Source: Perkinsus marinus ATCC 50983
Taxonomy: Eukaryota; Perkinsozoa; Perkinsida; Perkinsidae
Direction of reading: 5' to 3'
Assembly (NCBI RefSeq): GCF_000006405.1
Contig: NW_003202153.1
Coordinates: 213,443-266,910 of the forward strand
DNA: 53,468 nt
Position numbers and translations under genes: made by a program. Every line of letters begins with the position of its first letter. Within the stretch, counting starts at the first letter, position 1. Positions 1-10,830 of the stretch are shown in pieces. The notes under the pieces are model-generated. The model worked only from the letters and a program-made list of their open reading frames with translations, did not search any database and was not told the DNA's origin.

Positions 1-14
1 GCCGTCCTGACTGA

Positions 15-515
15 ACTGAACGAGATCTGCGAATCTGTGGAGGGTTCAAAATCCTTACCACTTCTGATGCCTCGCAGATCGAGGATGGTACATACTCGGG
101 CAAGCAACAATACGGCAAAAGCCTGAAGACTAATGTGACAGGCGGACGAATTAATGACTTAACGTCGGGAAATCATGCGAACGTGAATAAAGAAATACAC
201 AAGTTGTCATATTTCGGAGTTGGCCACGTCATATCGGTGACGTACCACGACCAAAGAGATGAATCTAATCTCAAGGATCATACCCTCATCTTGGAGCCGG
301 AATCAAGGCATCTATTTCTGGAATCCTATGAAATCACGAGAAAAAATCTGCATACCTGGGATAGTGACGGTTCTGATAGGTATGATGATGACGACGACGA
401 CGAAGAAGCTGGCCGTTTGAGGAGTGGACGAGGCTGGTGGAAAGGCCTCCGTGAGTCTTTCCAGAAGAAGAAGAAAGTACTTCAGAAGGTCTTACACCCA
501 TACAAAAAGTTCTAG
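15..515 (+). CDS. Hypothetical protein, 3' terminal exon
   Basis: The frame is open from base 15 to a TAG at 513-515. The first Met is only at 135, and coding-like sequence lies upstream of it, so this is probably the last exon of a gene that begins left of the window. The C-terminus is striking: a run of six Asp plus two Glu (around 381-405) is followed by a strongly basic tail with KKKK and ending in PYKKF. I recognise no domain. The alternating acidic and basic tail could be a nucleic-acid or membrane-surface binding segment, but that is speculation. No neighbouring gene informs on function. Confidence 0.4.
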   Translation, partial: TERDLRICGGFKILTTSDASQIEDGTYSGKQQYGKSLKTNVTGGRINDLTSGNHANVNKEIHKLSYFGVGHVISVTYHDQRDESNLKDHTLILEPESRHLFLESYEITRKNLHTWDSDGSDRYDDDDDDEEAGRLRSGRGWWKGLRESFQKKKKVLQKVLHPYKKF

Positions 516-2100
516 TTCGGCTAGGGATCCTTCCCGTGTGATGTGATTTGAAAATGTTGTGATGTGACTTGAAGGTGTTGTGATGTGATGCATAATCTTC
601 GGAGTTCATAGTACTCCACACATGACGAGTGGACTTCCACGTGATGAATTACAGAAAACATTGTCAAAGTAAGATCGACTAGCTTCATGATGGAAACGTA
701 GAATGCTGAATAGGGTGATGATACGTAAGCTTGGTGAGATATCGAGTGAGACGAGACCAGTGCCTGATAGTGTTAGAGAACGACTCTAGAATCGTGCAGA
801 GCCCTTTGTCGGGTTTCAAAGCCTCTTGCTGCGAGGAATAGGACTTATACCTCGTAGGGTATATAAGCAGTTTCATCTGCCGATGCGCGTCTGCTGGTGG
901 TACAGGGTTTCGGAGTGCGGGAGAATTCGGCAAATGCAATCGAGCCTGGGCGGCCTATTGCGAGCTCTACGCACATTATCATGTGCTCTGTGCTTATAGC
1001 TAAACCGCTTCAGAAACCCGCCGTTTCTCCCATGCTCCCCAGTGGGGAGCATGGGAGAAAAGGCGTGGGGAGTCCCCACGCTCACATTCCTCAATAAGGC
1101 ATCATAATGATGCCTTAATGAAGCATTATGACATGATGGTGAGACTTTCTGTGTCTATGGATATACTGGCGGCCGGGGAATCGATGGATGGTGCACAGAT
1201 TCTTGTCGCATAGTATTGTGTTAAGCGCGTTTTACACTGCGCATAACGCAGTTAACACAAAGTTTTTCGCGAAAAAACAGTTTTACGTCGGAAACAGGAG
1301 AAAATCTTACGAACCGCGATGAAATCGCGTGTGAAGCTATTTTATGTTCGCCGAGTGCAACGCTTCCCTGTGTACTTCTGTTATGTCACAATGTGACAGT
1401 GTGACATATCAAGGCTCAGAATACCACATATCTTACGTGCAATTCTGAGCTCCGTTGCGTAGTAATTTAAAGCCTCGGAGAATTCGCTGCGCACAAGCAA
1501 CCTCGCGCTCTAACCTCCTTGGAATATTCAGAGAATCACGTGTACAAATCAGATGATAAAACAAACCCTCTGGTCAGCTACTCTCGTCTTGCACTCATGA
1601 TGTGGGTCGTTAATTACGCGGAATAGGGCTAAGCGAGAATAGGGATAAATGGCGCTGGAGCGAGCTTGAAGTCTGGGAGCGACTGTGAGAGACTATCTAC
1701 AGGCCAGCAAAGCAACCATTATATGGAAGCCTTAGGAAAGAACGCACCAACGAGGCTAACTCACTGAATCACACAACACTGCCGCGCGACAACAATATTC
1801 GAACAAAGTATGCAAGCATTAAGATGATTATAAGACGGCCCCGAGATATTCCAGTCCGCGATTTACTTCCCACGGTGAATTCCAGTGTACGTTTTAGAGT
1901 CGTAGAAAAAACGTTCAGGACCGATCGCCTGATACGCGGCAGTGTCCAAAGCTGCATCTTCCTCCAAATTGCTTTACGTTGGCCACGGGATTTGTTTTAC
2001 GACCATCGGCAGCTCGGGCATTCTTCAGTGAAGCTTTCCCCCTACCTTCTGTGCCTTCTCCTCGGCGCTGAATGATACGATCGATGGTCAAACTCACCGA
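516..2100. other. Intergenic stretch with hairpin cluster
   Basis: About 1.6 kb in which I find no convincing gene. ORFs here are short, overlap on both strands and carry no recognisable motif. The notable content is the inverted-repeat cluster at 1024-1450, listed separately. Near the right end, a minus-strand frame around 1915-2060 has a coding-like composition and might be a further downstream exon of the p25-alpha gene, but a stop codon at 2101-2103 ends that gene first in the reading I prefer. Confidence 0.4.
1024..1450. repeat. Cluster of six perfect inverted repeats (hairpins)
   Basis: Directly visible: a 17-bp perfect stem with 3-nt loop (1024-1060); an 8-bp stem GCGTGGGG/CCCCACGC with 3-nt loop (1063-1081); a 10-bp palindrome around a single A (1096-1116); a nested pair TTGTGTTAA/TTAACACAA (1216-1260) enclosing CTGCG/CGCAG; TATGTCACA/TGTGACATA (1382-1408); and GCTCAGAAT/ATTCTGAGC (1414-1450). 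A smaller TAATG/CATTA stem overlaps at 1116-1128. No terminal inverted repeat bounds the whole cluster. It could be nested small transposon debris, a structured RNA, or an extruding DNA element. Confidence 0.75.
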
Positions 2101-3170
2101 CTACGGACTTCCCACTTCGACCAAACCCTTGTCGTGGTTGTCAATAGTCTCAGGGCCACCAGCCTTATGGACCTGCAGTACCAGGCTCGTCAGTGGATAT
2201 ATATGTTTTCTTTCGCAGTACTCACCCCAGTGTAAGTCGACGTGTCATAGAAGAACCTCTCCGGGCCACGACCCTGGAGAGGGGGAACAGATGCTCCGGC
2301 TAGACGCCTTGGGCCACTCACTTTGCCAGCAGGCGTTGATGTGCTACCAGTGGCCCTCTTGGTTACTCCAGCAGTTGAAGTCTGCACATACTAAGCCAGT
2401 ACTAGTCGATGCCATTGCTATCGCCTCACAATCACCTTCCCTATTGCTTGTTGGCTCGGACGGCCACTATCGACAGACCGAGGCCCACCATTGCGCCACA
2501 CCTGAGGTCCGAGGTCCAACGGGCATGGAACGTATGTAGATTTACTCCCGTGTAGGAAGACTGATCGTAGAAGAATCTCTCGGGGCCTCGTATAGACTGA
2601 GAGCAGTCGGTACTGACCATCTGGTCTGATCATGCACACAACCCCACCTCGTCAGTATTAGGGTCAAGGCTCGACCTGGCGGGCGACAGAACGCTCGAGG
2701 GTCCGTGATGTACCTCTGAGAAGCAGTGCCACTGTACAACCCCAGCACAACGTTAGTGTGACCTCACTAGTAGATTTTATAGGGCTTGCTTGGCTCGACC
2801 GTCTACTTACAGTCGGTCCATCGGAATTCCCCACTTTCTCTTCTACCCATGTTATGGGCTGATCAAGACGGCTTGCGATCTGGCAGGCGGATGAAGGAGC
2901 CGGGGCTCTTCGCTCGCCGACGCTCACCTCCCCTATAGCTTCCAAGAATTGCCCAAAGTTTATTTTGCGTTCCCCACGGGACCGTACCTAGTTGCACCGA
3001 GTTTGCTAGTGAGGACTTTTCGACCGCCACTTTGGCGAAAACAATGTCAGTATCATTCACGCTGAGGCCTTTCTTATCGACGATGTTGCAATCCCGACAG
3101 AGTTTCGCGAACTGCCGGCCGTCCATCATCGTGTCTCCACCTGAATCACTACGGTGTCTACTCATCCCGA
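2101..3170 (-). CDS. p25-alpha (TPPP)-like protein with two C-terminal repeats
   Basis: p25-alpha/TPPP proteins bind and bundle microtubules and are common in flagellated eukaryotes. The conserved core reads on the minus strand from about 3130 (FAKLCRDCNIVDKKGL, then DTDIVFAKV). After a short intron it continues as INFGQFLEAIGEV near 2940, matching the family pattern. Downstream lies a Ser/Thr-rich linker in short exons. Two copies of the family's C-terminal motif follow: RGPERFFYDQSSYTG (2546-2590) and RGPERFFYDTSTYTG (2228-2272). The second is spliced to VHKAGGPETIDNHDKGL and a TAG at 2101-2103. Typical family members carry one such C-terminal motif. The N-terminal start is unclear; Met at 3165 is the first candidate and more exons may lie upstream. 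Family assignment is good, exon boundaries are approximate. Confidence 0.75.
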
Positions 3171-3449
3171 CAAATTTCGCATCTCGCAGTCAGCAACATA
3201 AGATTCTCTCCATACTGCGCCCACCTGTAAAGGCCTTGTACATCTCTAACAGGTTGGCTGTTGCCATTTATTATACACAAGCGACTTGTTTCTACCATGT
3301 TGCTGACAACCCGCATGTCACCTACGTCTCCAAAATAAGGGCGGAGCGAAGCGTTGCACATTTGCCATTTTCTGAGAGAATCGTGCTGGCACATGATTTC
3401 TCGAGCTTGAAATGTGGGTTAGTAAATTCCACTTGTACTTTCCGCCCTT

Positions 3450-4571
3450 CTACGGCGTCAAAGCCTTTACAGACCGCTGCTGACCGTGGTTGTGGTATGG
3501 CATCGGTCCCCGACTCCAGGAGGATGGTAGCTTATCACAGATCGTGTCCATCTCTGAGTAGTCGTTCACGATCTTCCATGACTCCAACCAACGGTCGAAG
3601 GCCGTCCCTGCCAAGCAAGTACTCCAAAACAACAGGGGCCTCTCCAGAGGAGGTGTGGGTCGACTTGAAGGAAGTTAGTCATGCTGCGTTGCGTGTCAGA
3701 AGGGCTCATCAGCCCCGCCTGATGAGGAAATCCTCGCTATGCAGCAACAGCATATCGCAATGCGCATGAGGCACAGCATCGATGGAGCCCCTCGGGTCCG
3801 AATCCCACCCTGTCAGTGCGTTGAGAAAATGACACTGGAAGGCCTCGAATGTGTGGGAGTCATTCATGAGAACCCCTACAGCGGAAGAAAGGTACTCACC
3901 GGCCCTTACTCGGTCGGGCAAGACCTCGGCTCGTCGTCAGGTGGCCCTGATGCGTAATAGGAATGCTCAATGTAGTCGCCATGAGAGGGTTATAGCCAAG
4001 ATCTGGCCCAACACCCATCTCGATGCGACTCGCCAGGCCTTAGGAACTCGTGACGTTGAAAGTCGTATGAAAAAGCTGGTGGGAACTTACAGGCGGGGAA
4101 CCCGTATGTTGAAGTGCAGGTAGTTGAAGACGCTGAGAGGGAGTCGATACTTCTCTCACAATTGGCTGATGATGGCAATGGGTGTGCGGTGATACGGGAG
4201 GCTGACGACATTCAACAGTGGAGGAGCTGACGGAGAGTCCATCAGGTTCGTCCATTGAAGACGTTCACTTGCCAGCCTGGGTCCGAGCCAGTGTTGGTTA
4301 GCACTGGGTGTCAGTCTGGTGCCACTTACTTTGTGAGGGAATACTGTAACTATGGCGATCTCAGCCAGTATGTTACTCGCTGCCAAGACATGTACGTATG
4401 ACTAGCCGGGCATTTCCTTTACTATTGATCGCGATCAGGTATCAAATTGAGGGAAGCTGTCTGGGCCTCAGATGGTATCATTCAGCCAAGGATGCTGTGA
4501 GACAGGCCATTGAATGCAGCAAGTGTGTTCACGATGCAGGGTAGTACTAGTAGTGGTCGTAGTAGCGATGT

Positions 4572-4636
<65 letters not shown>

Positions 4637-4640
4637 ATGA

Positions 4641-4726
<86 letters not shown>

Positions 4727-5326
4727 ATAGTAGTAGTAGTAGTAGTGTTAGTAGTGATGGTAGTAGTAATGTAGTAATAATCGATGGTAGTAGTAATGTT
4801 AATAGTGATGATGCGGCTGCGAGCGATAGAGAGAGAGAGAGTGGTGATAGTAGTAATGTTAGTAGTGGTTATTTCCCACTACTGTGATCCTGTTGTTGCA
4901 GTAATCGTAGCTATTTGGTCCCTTTCACTCACCTTGTGGGCTTAGTTACGCTTTGCTGGACGTCGACATGAGCCAGTTTGGTGTTATGGACTTCCGAGGC
5001 TACGGCTCTGGTCTGGAACTTGATGGTCCACAACCGATCCAGGTTAAGATCATCGATGCTGGGCAAGCAACAGGTCAGGTCACCTGTACGATTTTTCGAT
5101 GCCACCGAACACGTGCTCTCAGCTCTCTCGACCAACTCTGGATCTACCATTGGGAAACCCTCCACGCGATGTCCCGAGGCTCAACGTGCCGCTGTCCAGG
5201 CTGAGAGAGGCATTCCACCAGGAGAGAGAGTACCGCAACTCCGTCAACTTATCTACAAATGAAACTCGTGGCTCTCTCAGAAGCACTGGTCAGCAGTACG
5301 TCAAGATACCTGGGCCGTCGGTTTGA
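3450..5326 (+). CDS. Possible multi-exon hypothetical gene
   Basis: Several plus-strand stretches have protein-like composition separated by plausible short introns: around 3630-3700 (ASPEEVWVDLKEVSHAALR), 3715-3790 (PPDEEILAMQQQHIAMRMRH), 4100-4200 (YVEVQVVEDAERESILLSQL), 4205-4285 (EELTESPSGSSIEDVHLPAW), 4975-5080 (GYGSGLELDGPQPIQVKII) and 5120-5326 (RPTLDLPLGNPPRDVPRLNV, ending in IPGPSV and a stop). I recognise no family and could not connect all exons in phase. A 200-bp AGT microsatellite would fall in an intron. The span may hold one gene, two genes, or partial noise. Confidence 0.3.
4566..4772. repeat. AGT trinucleotide microsatellite
   Basis: About 200 bp of near-perfect (AGT)n/(ACT)n with a few interruptions (GATG at about 4636, AATAG near 4726, GTTAG near 4747). 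Looser GTAGT-rich sequence flanks it to about 4870. On the plus strand one frame reads poly-Ser and another poly-Val. I treat these as consequences of the repeat, because neither frame has non-repetitive coding support on both sides. A second AGT tract sits in an intron of the histidine kinase gene. Confidence 0.9.
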
Positions 5327-6284
5327 TGATTTTCGACCTCCTCTGGAACTCCCCGTGGCAATTAGCTTGTGGGGACGACCCGCAGTATCGACTCTATCGC
5401 GAACGAGGCGTGGGTCTTCACCGCCTGCCTCGTCTCTTTAGCTGATATATCCTCAGGTCAGAACACTGGTTAAACGAGTGCCTAGTTCGAGCAATAGGTT
5501 TTGCGTTGCACCTCGCGGTGTTGATATGAGCAAACCCTTGAGGGATTTACTCAGAGGAACACTCACAGCGTGTGATAAGCCGGGAATGTGAGGCGATTTA
5601 CCGCTATGGATGTCCTCAAGCGTCCATGCTCAGGTTCCTGTCCTTAGAAGCAGTGCTGGCCTCGCCTTGGTGGCAGGCTAATGACCATCCTACTGAAGAC
5701 GTTGACACACCAACAGTCAGTGCCCACCCGTAGAGAGCTGCCTCAGCAGACTTGGACCCTTTATAGTATTGCTACTACCGTCTCTACTGTAGAATTGTAC
5801 ATTAGACACTGCCCGCCAACCTCTACCCCGACTTAGTATGAATTCCAAGTGGTATGATTGTTCTAAGATCACTTTTCGCTAGCCTTTGAACCACTGTGGG
5901 TGAGTATTTGTAGGCTTGCATAGATTGCATTCAGCTGGATCCCATCACCGCACACGTCTGCAGTCTGTTAGGCGTATTGTGTCAGTGCTCAGCTCGAAGA
6001 TTGATTTCTCATGCAATTCACATAAACAGAGTATCATATTGAGCCCTCTATGGATGTGCGTTGGTCAATCGAACTCAATAGTAGAGTTCAAGGTGTCGTT
6101 CTTGATGTTTGCCATTGTTTACATTGTCCCGTGAGTATGCGCGTTTATACTGTCGGTTGGTAGTAGAAACACTCGTTGGAAAGAGTTGGTGAGATTGTGA
6201 ATGTTTGCTTACCACAATCGCCGTTGTCGGTTGAGTACGCTGAGGTTCTAATGCGAAACCACTTGTCATACACTTACCTCGTAG
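5327..6284. other. Intergenic, no gene seen
   Basis: Just under 1 kb between the tentative gene to the left and the SelW-PDZ gene. Only short ORFs without motifs occur. The last 150 bases should contain the promoter and 5' UTR of the gene starting at 6285. No TATA-like or other element stands out clearly. Confidence 0.35.
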
Positions 6285-8738
6285 TTGATTAATTTCACAC
6301 ACTCTATGGCTGAGAGTCCGAGGCCAGTTTCCGCGGTGAGTCTACCTAGGTTGGTATCGGCCAGTAAGCATAAGGCGATTCCAGCTCCTGGAGTATGCAA
6401 GGGGACGGTAAAGGTTCTCATTGAGTACTGCCAGCGATGCTATAGACATCCATGGTGTGCTCATCACAATGAGGAGAGATACTTCACACAGTTCATGGAC
6501 ATCGCTGGTCGCATCAGCCAAGCCTTCCCAGAGGTCGGCGAGATCGTCGCCGTCAAGGATCCACGTGTTGGTGCATTGGAGGTCACTGTTGTGCACGGAC
6601 CGCATCAACAGGTGGTGTTCTCCAAGTTACAGTCCGACAGATGGCCCAACATATCTAAGGTTTTGGAGAGGATCAGACGAGTCGTTCGAAGAATGGTGAC
6701 ATCAGATGCTAAGGACAACATGTTGATCGAGAACGAGTTTTTGACGCCACGGCATCAGACAGTGGGGGTTAATCTTTCCGCTGAGGTTCCGGTCCCGTTC
6801 GTTCTCGGCCTCGAGATCACAGATAGAGCACCTTTCTTGGTCACGGTTGCCCAAGAAGGAAAGTATGGTGCCCAGTGTGGTGTGGTTAGAGGAGATGTTC
6901 TGCACTGCATCAACGGCAAGGCATGTGATCGTATGGATCTCGATGAGCTTTTGATCGAATTGAGAAAGCGTCCAATGAGTCTCTATTGTCGTCGTTTTGA
7001 TCACACAAGGAAGGCACGACGCCCACCTGGAGGCCCTATCACATTCAACAGGCTGTTCCGGGGACGGCCGGTTTCGGGTAGAGCTGAAAAAGCCGCAGCG
7101 ATACACTATCAGAGACAACGTATGGGTATGACGACGATAGACACTATCCCATCAAGACCCTCGCCGGCTCGGCCACTAGCCAAGTCGATTCGTCCGTTGA
7201 GGCATCTGAACCGAGCTGAGGAAGTGCATGGACCAACCATAGATGCTGGACACCATCCACAGTCCTCTAGTGATACTCGATCGGAGTCAGTTGAGCGTGG
7301 CCGACGATACGATGGCTCACGAGAGCACGACAAGTCACAGGTGGCCAAGCAGGATGGCAGGGATGGAGTATCGGAACGCATTGAAGGAGCATCTGACGCT
7401 AGGAAGGGACAATCAACAAGTCGTGCCCAGGATCCCCCGAGGTTGCAAGTGCAATCGGGATCTGCCACCGTGAACGAGCATGCTGCGACTGTTAGCGGTA
7501 AGGCCCCAGGTGTGAAGAGAGCCGAAGGTGCGAAAAAGAGGGAGGCGGGAACCCCAGTAGCACCGGTCGGTATGGCTGGGACGGACAAGGCTGGCAGATC
7601 AGCACAGAAGTCTGCTTCAGCTTCGAAGTCTTCAGCTGCTAACTGTAAGGACGGAGCGGAGCGCGTCGGGAAGATCACTGTTGATGAAGCAAATGATTAC
7701 GATGAGGACTTTGAGTCAGACAAGGAGAGTTTGGATGAGGAGCATCGTGAAGGCCAAACTCCGCTAGCAGCAGTCACGACTCACCAACAGTCACCTCCAG
7801 CCCCCACTGGTGACGCTCACGTTCAACCGAAACCAGAGGGCATTCGCGGCCCTACGGATACGACTAGTATTACGGCCATTACGGACGAGGCTCAGAAGGC
7901 TGTTGCTGACGGCAGCATAAGAGCGAGTAAGTCGCCGTCATCCTCAGACGTTGGGGATGTCCACGCCTCACCAGTGAGCGATATAGAGAGCATTGATGGA
8001 GATGCTAAAGTCGAGACCGATTTCGAGGCTAAGGAACAGTCTAGACCTGCCGAGGCTGCCGCTGAGGGGCGCGCTATTGAAGAAGAGGAAGCTGCACTTG
8101 TATCCATTCACGACGATGGTAACAGCCGTGTGGTGGCCGAGGAGAAGGAACAACCGACGGGAGCTGCCGGAGAAGCTGTAACCGATTTGGTAGCCCCAAG
8201 AGAGGCAACTGACGCTCCTGCTGGAAAAGACACCTCCACCTCGAAAACTGAGAATAATGAGAATTCAGCGGGGGAGCCGCATGAGGCCAACACCAATCTT
8301 GAGGGTATCAACGGAGGAATGCAACTGGAGGATGTCGGCAAGAATAGTCATTCGGAAAGGGCAAACGAAGAGCTGGCCTCCTGCGATGCTGACATGGTGG
8401 CCCAACAAGCGTCAGATGTCACTTCCCCGACTGCGCAGGTTGCCCCTGTCGAAGACGATAGGGGCCGGGTGGATGATCCGAAGCAACCGGAGGAGACCAA
8501 GGACGGCTACGAAGATGACTTCGAGGAGTACATCCCCTCCGAGGATGACGTCCCTGAAGAGCCTAAAGCCAACTCTATGGCCCGAGAAGAAGAGGTTTGG
8601 GGAGGTGCTGGTGATAGCCCTCGTCCAGCGGGTGAATTCGAGCTGGGTGCTCGTTCGAGTGAGGGAGGTGGCGCCTCTTCGCATCTTGATGTACCTAACA
8701 CCACAAGTCCCACCAAGTTTAGAGAACATACTGACTAA
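6285..8738 (+). CDS. SelW-like (Rdx) + PDZ domain protein with acidic disordered tail
   Basis: A single 817-codon exon. Residues about 39-135 resemble the Rdx/selenoprotein-W thioredoxin-like fold: a beta strand into Y-C-Q-R-C (Cys49 and Cys52, where SelW has CxxU), an FPEVGEI turn, then GALEVTV and VVFSKLQSDRWPNI, matching the family's FEV...SK...P pattern. Residues about 160-236 look like a PDZ domain (LGLEI, then YGAQCGVVRGDVLHCINGKA). From about 250 on the chain is disordered and rich in A/E/D/S. It has two similar acidic motifs, NDYDEDFESD (about 465) and GYEDDFEEYIPSEDD (about 740). The fusion suggests a redox-active or redox-derived adaptor on a scaffold; the substrate is unknown. Met at 6285 is used; Met at 6306 is an equally good start. 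Confidence is good for PDZ and moderate for Rdx. Confidence 0.85.
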   Translation: MINFTHSMAESPRPVSAVSLPRLVSASKHKAIPAPGVCKGTVKVLIEYCQRCYRHPWCAHHNEERYFTQFMDIAGRISQAFPEVGEIVAVKDPRVGALEVTVVHGPHQQVVFSKLQSDRWPNISKVLERIRRVVRRMVTSDAKDNMLIENEFLTPRHQTVGVNLSAEVPVPFVLGLEITDRAPFLVTVAQEGKYGAQCGVVRGDVLHCINGKACDRMDLDELLIELRKRPMSLYCRRFDHTRKARRPPGGPITFNRLFRGRPVSGRAEKAAAIHYQRQRMGMTTIDTIPSRPSPARPLAKSIRPLRHLNRAEEVHGPTIDAGHHPQSSSDTRSESVERGRRYDGSREHDKSQVAKQDGRDGVSERIEGASDARKGQSTSRAQDPPRLQVQSGSATVNEHAATVSGKAPGVKRAEGAKKREAGTPVAPVGMAGTDKAGRSAQKSASASKSSAANCKDGAERVGKITVDEANDYDEDFESDKESLDEEHREGQTPLAAVTTHQQSPPAPTGDAHVQPKPEGIRGPTDTTSITAITDEAQKAVADGSIRASKSPSSSDVGDVHASPVSDIESIDGDAKVETDFEAKEQSRPAEAAAEGRAIEEEEAALVSIHDDGNSRVVAEEKEQPTGAAGEAVTDLVAPREATDAPAGKDTSTSKTENNENSAGEPHEANTNLEGINGGMQLEDVGKNSHSERANEELASCDADMVAQQASDVTSPTAQVAPVEDDRGRVDDPKQPEETKDGYEDDFEEYIPSEDDVPEEPKANSMAREEEVWGGAGDSPRPAGEFELGARSSEGGGASSHLDVPNTTSPTKFREHTD

Positions 8739-9908
8739 GCCGCGCTCCTGACACAGAAAAGCGCCATTAGCAGTGATGTTGAGGACTAGGATGTAGATCT
8801 CGATTCGAGATTCTCGAATCTGATTGATGTGAGTGCTTTTGAGTAACATTCTTCTCCACTTGCTACCTCAGGTTATCCTCGCCGATGTAAATGCTGATTT
8901 CGAGCTCACTTGCTCTGAGCGATGCCATGGCATGTAGCATTTGATGTGTTTAGATTGTTACGAGTACCGTGTAGCGTGTGAGTGACATATGGAAAGACTT
9001 TTAACGATGAGGCACTTCCTAGAGAACCCTATATCGAACCGCGAGCGATCATCCGTAATAAGCATCGGTGAACTACGCAAATGCCCGCAAGGGTCGGGCA
9101 TTTGTATGATCAATCGCTTGTGTCAACGGCCTGGTGGTATATAACGTCGTCGGATTTTGTGTGCTGCAGAGGCCGGGTGGTATCGATGGACTGCCACAGT
9201 CCGACCGATAGCCTCCCGAGGCCATCTTCGAGAGTTAACTATCACACTTTGTGATGCCGCTTCACCGATGCATTTTTCAAATCAAAGCCTGGTCTGTAAC
9301 GATGGTCAAGTTTGTAAGAGAATGTGTAACTGACATTCCCTGTTATGATTGCAATCACTGATGGTTTTACCAGTGGTGTCTGCCTGTAGGCAATGATAGT
9401 CAGTGTTCTTCCAAAAGAGTATAGTTGTGATAGGTCGAGAGCGATTACGTTTCTCAGTCGAATATGTTGCACAACGTAGAATCTCATGAGGTCGATGCGG
9501 GACTCGGGCACCACCGGGTGTGCACACTGTTAAGAACAGTGAGTTAGTGCATTGTGTCCTTCCAATACAGTAGATGGAGGGCCTGGAGGCGCGGGAGAGT
9601 GGAACACTCATTAATATTGTGACGCCTAGCAATGAAGATGGCAGGGAGGCTTGTGCCACCTACACACACTCGAACAGAGTTATCTTCTCACTTACATCAT
9701 ACGAAGTTCGCTGATATTCTCTGATGCCGTTTCGTACGACTCGACGCGTCAATCGAAGGCAACCGCGTGGCCACACTGTATCAAATGCATTCTCCCATAT
9801 CTCACTATTCCAGCATCGTGCTCAGTTAGACTACATATCGGTGTCACATGGAGAAGGAACAACTCGCTGAAAACAACAACCATCGCTTTAGTGAAATTGT
9901 CCGATAGT
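8739..9908. other. Intergenic region with one strong hairpin
   Basis: About 1.2 kb without a gene I can support. A perfect 10-bp stem CAAATGCCCG/CGGGCATTTG with a 7-nt loop lies at 9078-9104. It is listed because it is the only structured element here. ORFs on both strands at 9242-9660 overlap each other and have no motif. Confidence 0.4.
9078..9104. repeat. Perfect 10-bp hairpin
   Basis: CAAATGCCCG at 9078-9087 pairs with CGGGCATTTG at 9095-9104 across a 7-nt loop. It lies about 340 bp downstream of the SelW-PDZ stop codon. There is no T-run, so there is no evidence for a terminator function. It could be a 3' processing structure or a transposon remnant. Confidence 0.7.
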
Positions 9909-10830
9909 TCATTCACGATGATTCTTTTTGCTTTTCTTAACCATTTCCTCTGCCTTTTTGCTATCCCCAGCAGGCTTCTCGTTTTGAATGGCACAAAGAA
10001 AGGCCGTCCATGGCACATTGACAATCAGCATCGCCAGGAGTCGCAGATGTTTTGGTATGTAGTACATATTCACGTACCTAAAATCAAAACCCTCCCCATC
10101 AGTAGATTCTCGTTTGAGCACATCGGAGAAGAGAGATGGCGCAATTCAACACAAAAACCCGACGCAGCAAATTCACCAACGCCTACTGTATCATCGGCCA
10201 GAAGCAGTAGTTAGCTTTCAATGCTGGGCCCAAGTTGGACTGCACTGCTTTGACACTCGCTGCAACGGATTTACCCGCAGCCAGGGACTGAGCGCATGAA
10301 CAACGACGTACTGATTTCCCACACAAGCTTGGCGTAGTAGCCTACTTGTATGAAGAAAAATGTCGATAAGAATGTCCAACACCATAGAGTCTGGTCCACG
10401 AGAACCTTATGAGCAGTAGTGGGGAGGTACTCACCCCAAGATGGAAGGAGTACATCATACCAGAAGTAGGTCATCGGACCTAACACACCGAGTGGTATAC
10501 AATAAGCACATCGTACGATGTCGAGGCGAGGGCAAAGGCGACAGTCTCAGGAAAAACCAAAAGCCCTTGGAGTGATTCTCTACTACCAAACACGACGAGC
10601 TGACACAGAGCTACACGGATGCATCGTCGCTTGTCTATCGTACGGGCACCTGAGAATCACATTCCTAACCAATAACCACTGTTGTAGATTTTTTGGCGAA
10701 CGTGATGTATCACACCTGTAATGAACTGTGCAAGTACATCAGCGATGATTATGAGAATGGGGCCCTGTATACATTGGACCTGAGGGATGCACTCTGATAA
10801 AGAGCCATGGTCCGGCATCTAACGCGAACA
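9909..10830 (-). CDS. Mpv17/PMP22 family membrane protein
   Basis: Mpv17/PXMP2-family proteins are four-helix channel-like proteins of the mitochondrial inner membrane or peroxisome. Minus-strand exons in order: about 10790-10725 encodes ILIIIADVLAQFIT, the family's GDxxaQ region; about 10525-10290 encodes GVLGPMTYFWYDVLLP, followed by HKVLVDQTLWCWTFLSTFFF, matching the GPxxHxWY and DQ signatures; about 10085-9912 encodes DFRYVNMYYIPKHLRLLAML then NVPWTAFL, matching the C-terminal family motif NF.fVP..lR....n....WN.yLS. It ends with a Lys-rich tail (KKAEEMVKKSKKNHRE). The N-terminal exon is not placed. The basic C-terminus extends past the usual family end. Confidence 0.8.

Noticed and set aside
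3032-3769. 245-codon plus-strand ORF as a single gene
   Set aside because: Its first half is antisense to the p25-alpha core; only its 3' part might be an exon of the tentative plus-strand gene.
4510-4887. Poly-Ser / poly-Val ORFs over the AGT repeat
   Set aside because: All three frames of an AGT repeat give long homopolymer ORFs; there is no unique coding sequence of adequate length on either side.
9651-10214. 187-codon plus-strand ORF
   Set aside because: It is antisense to the C-terminal exon of the Mpv17-family gene, whose conserved motifs are clear on the minus strand.
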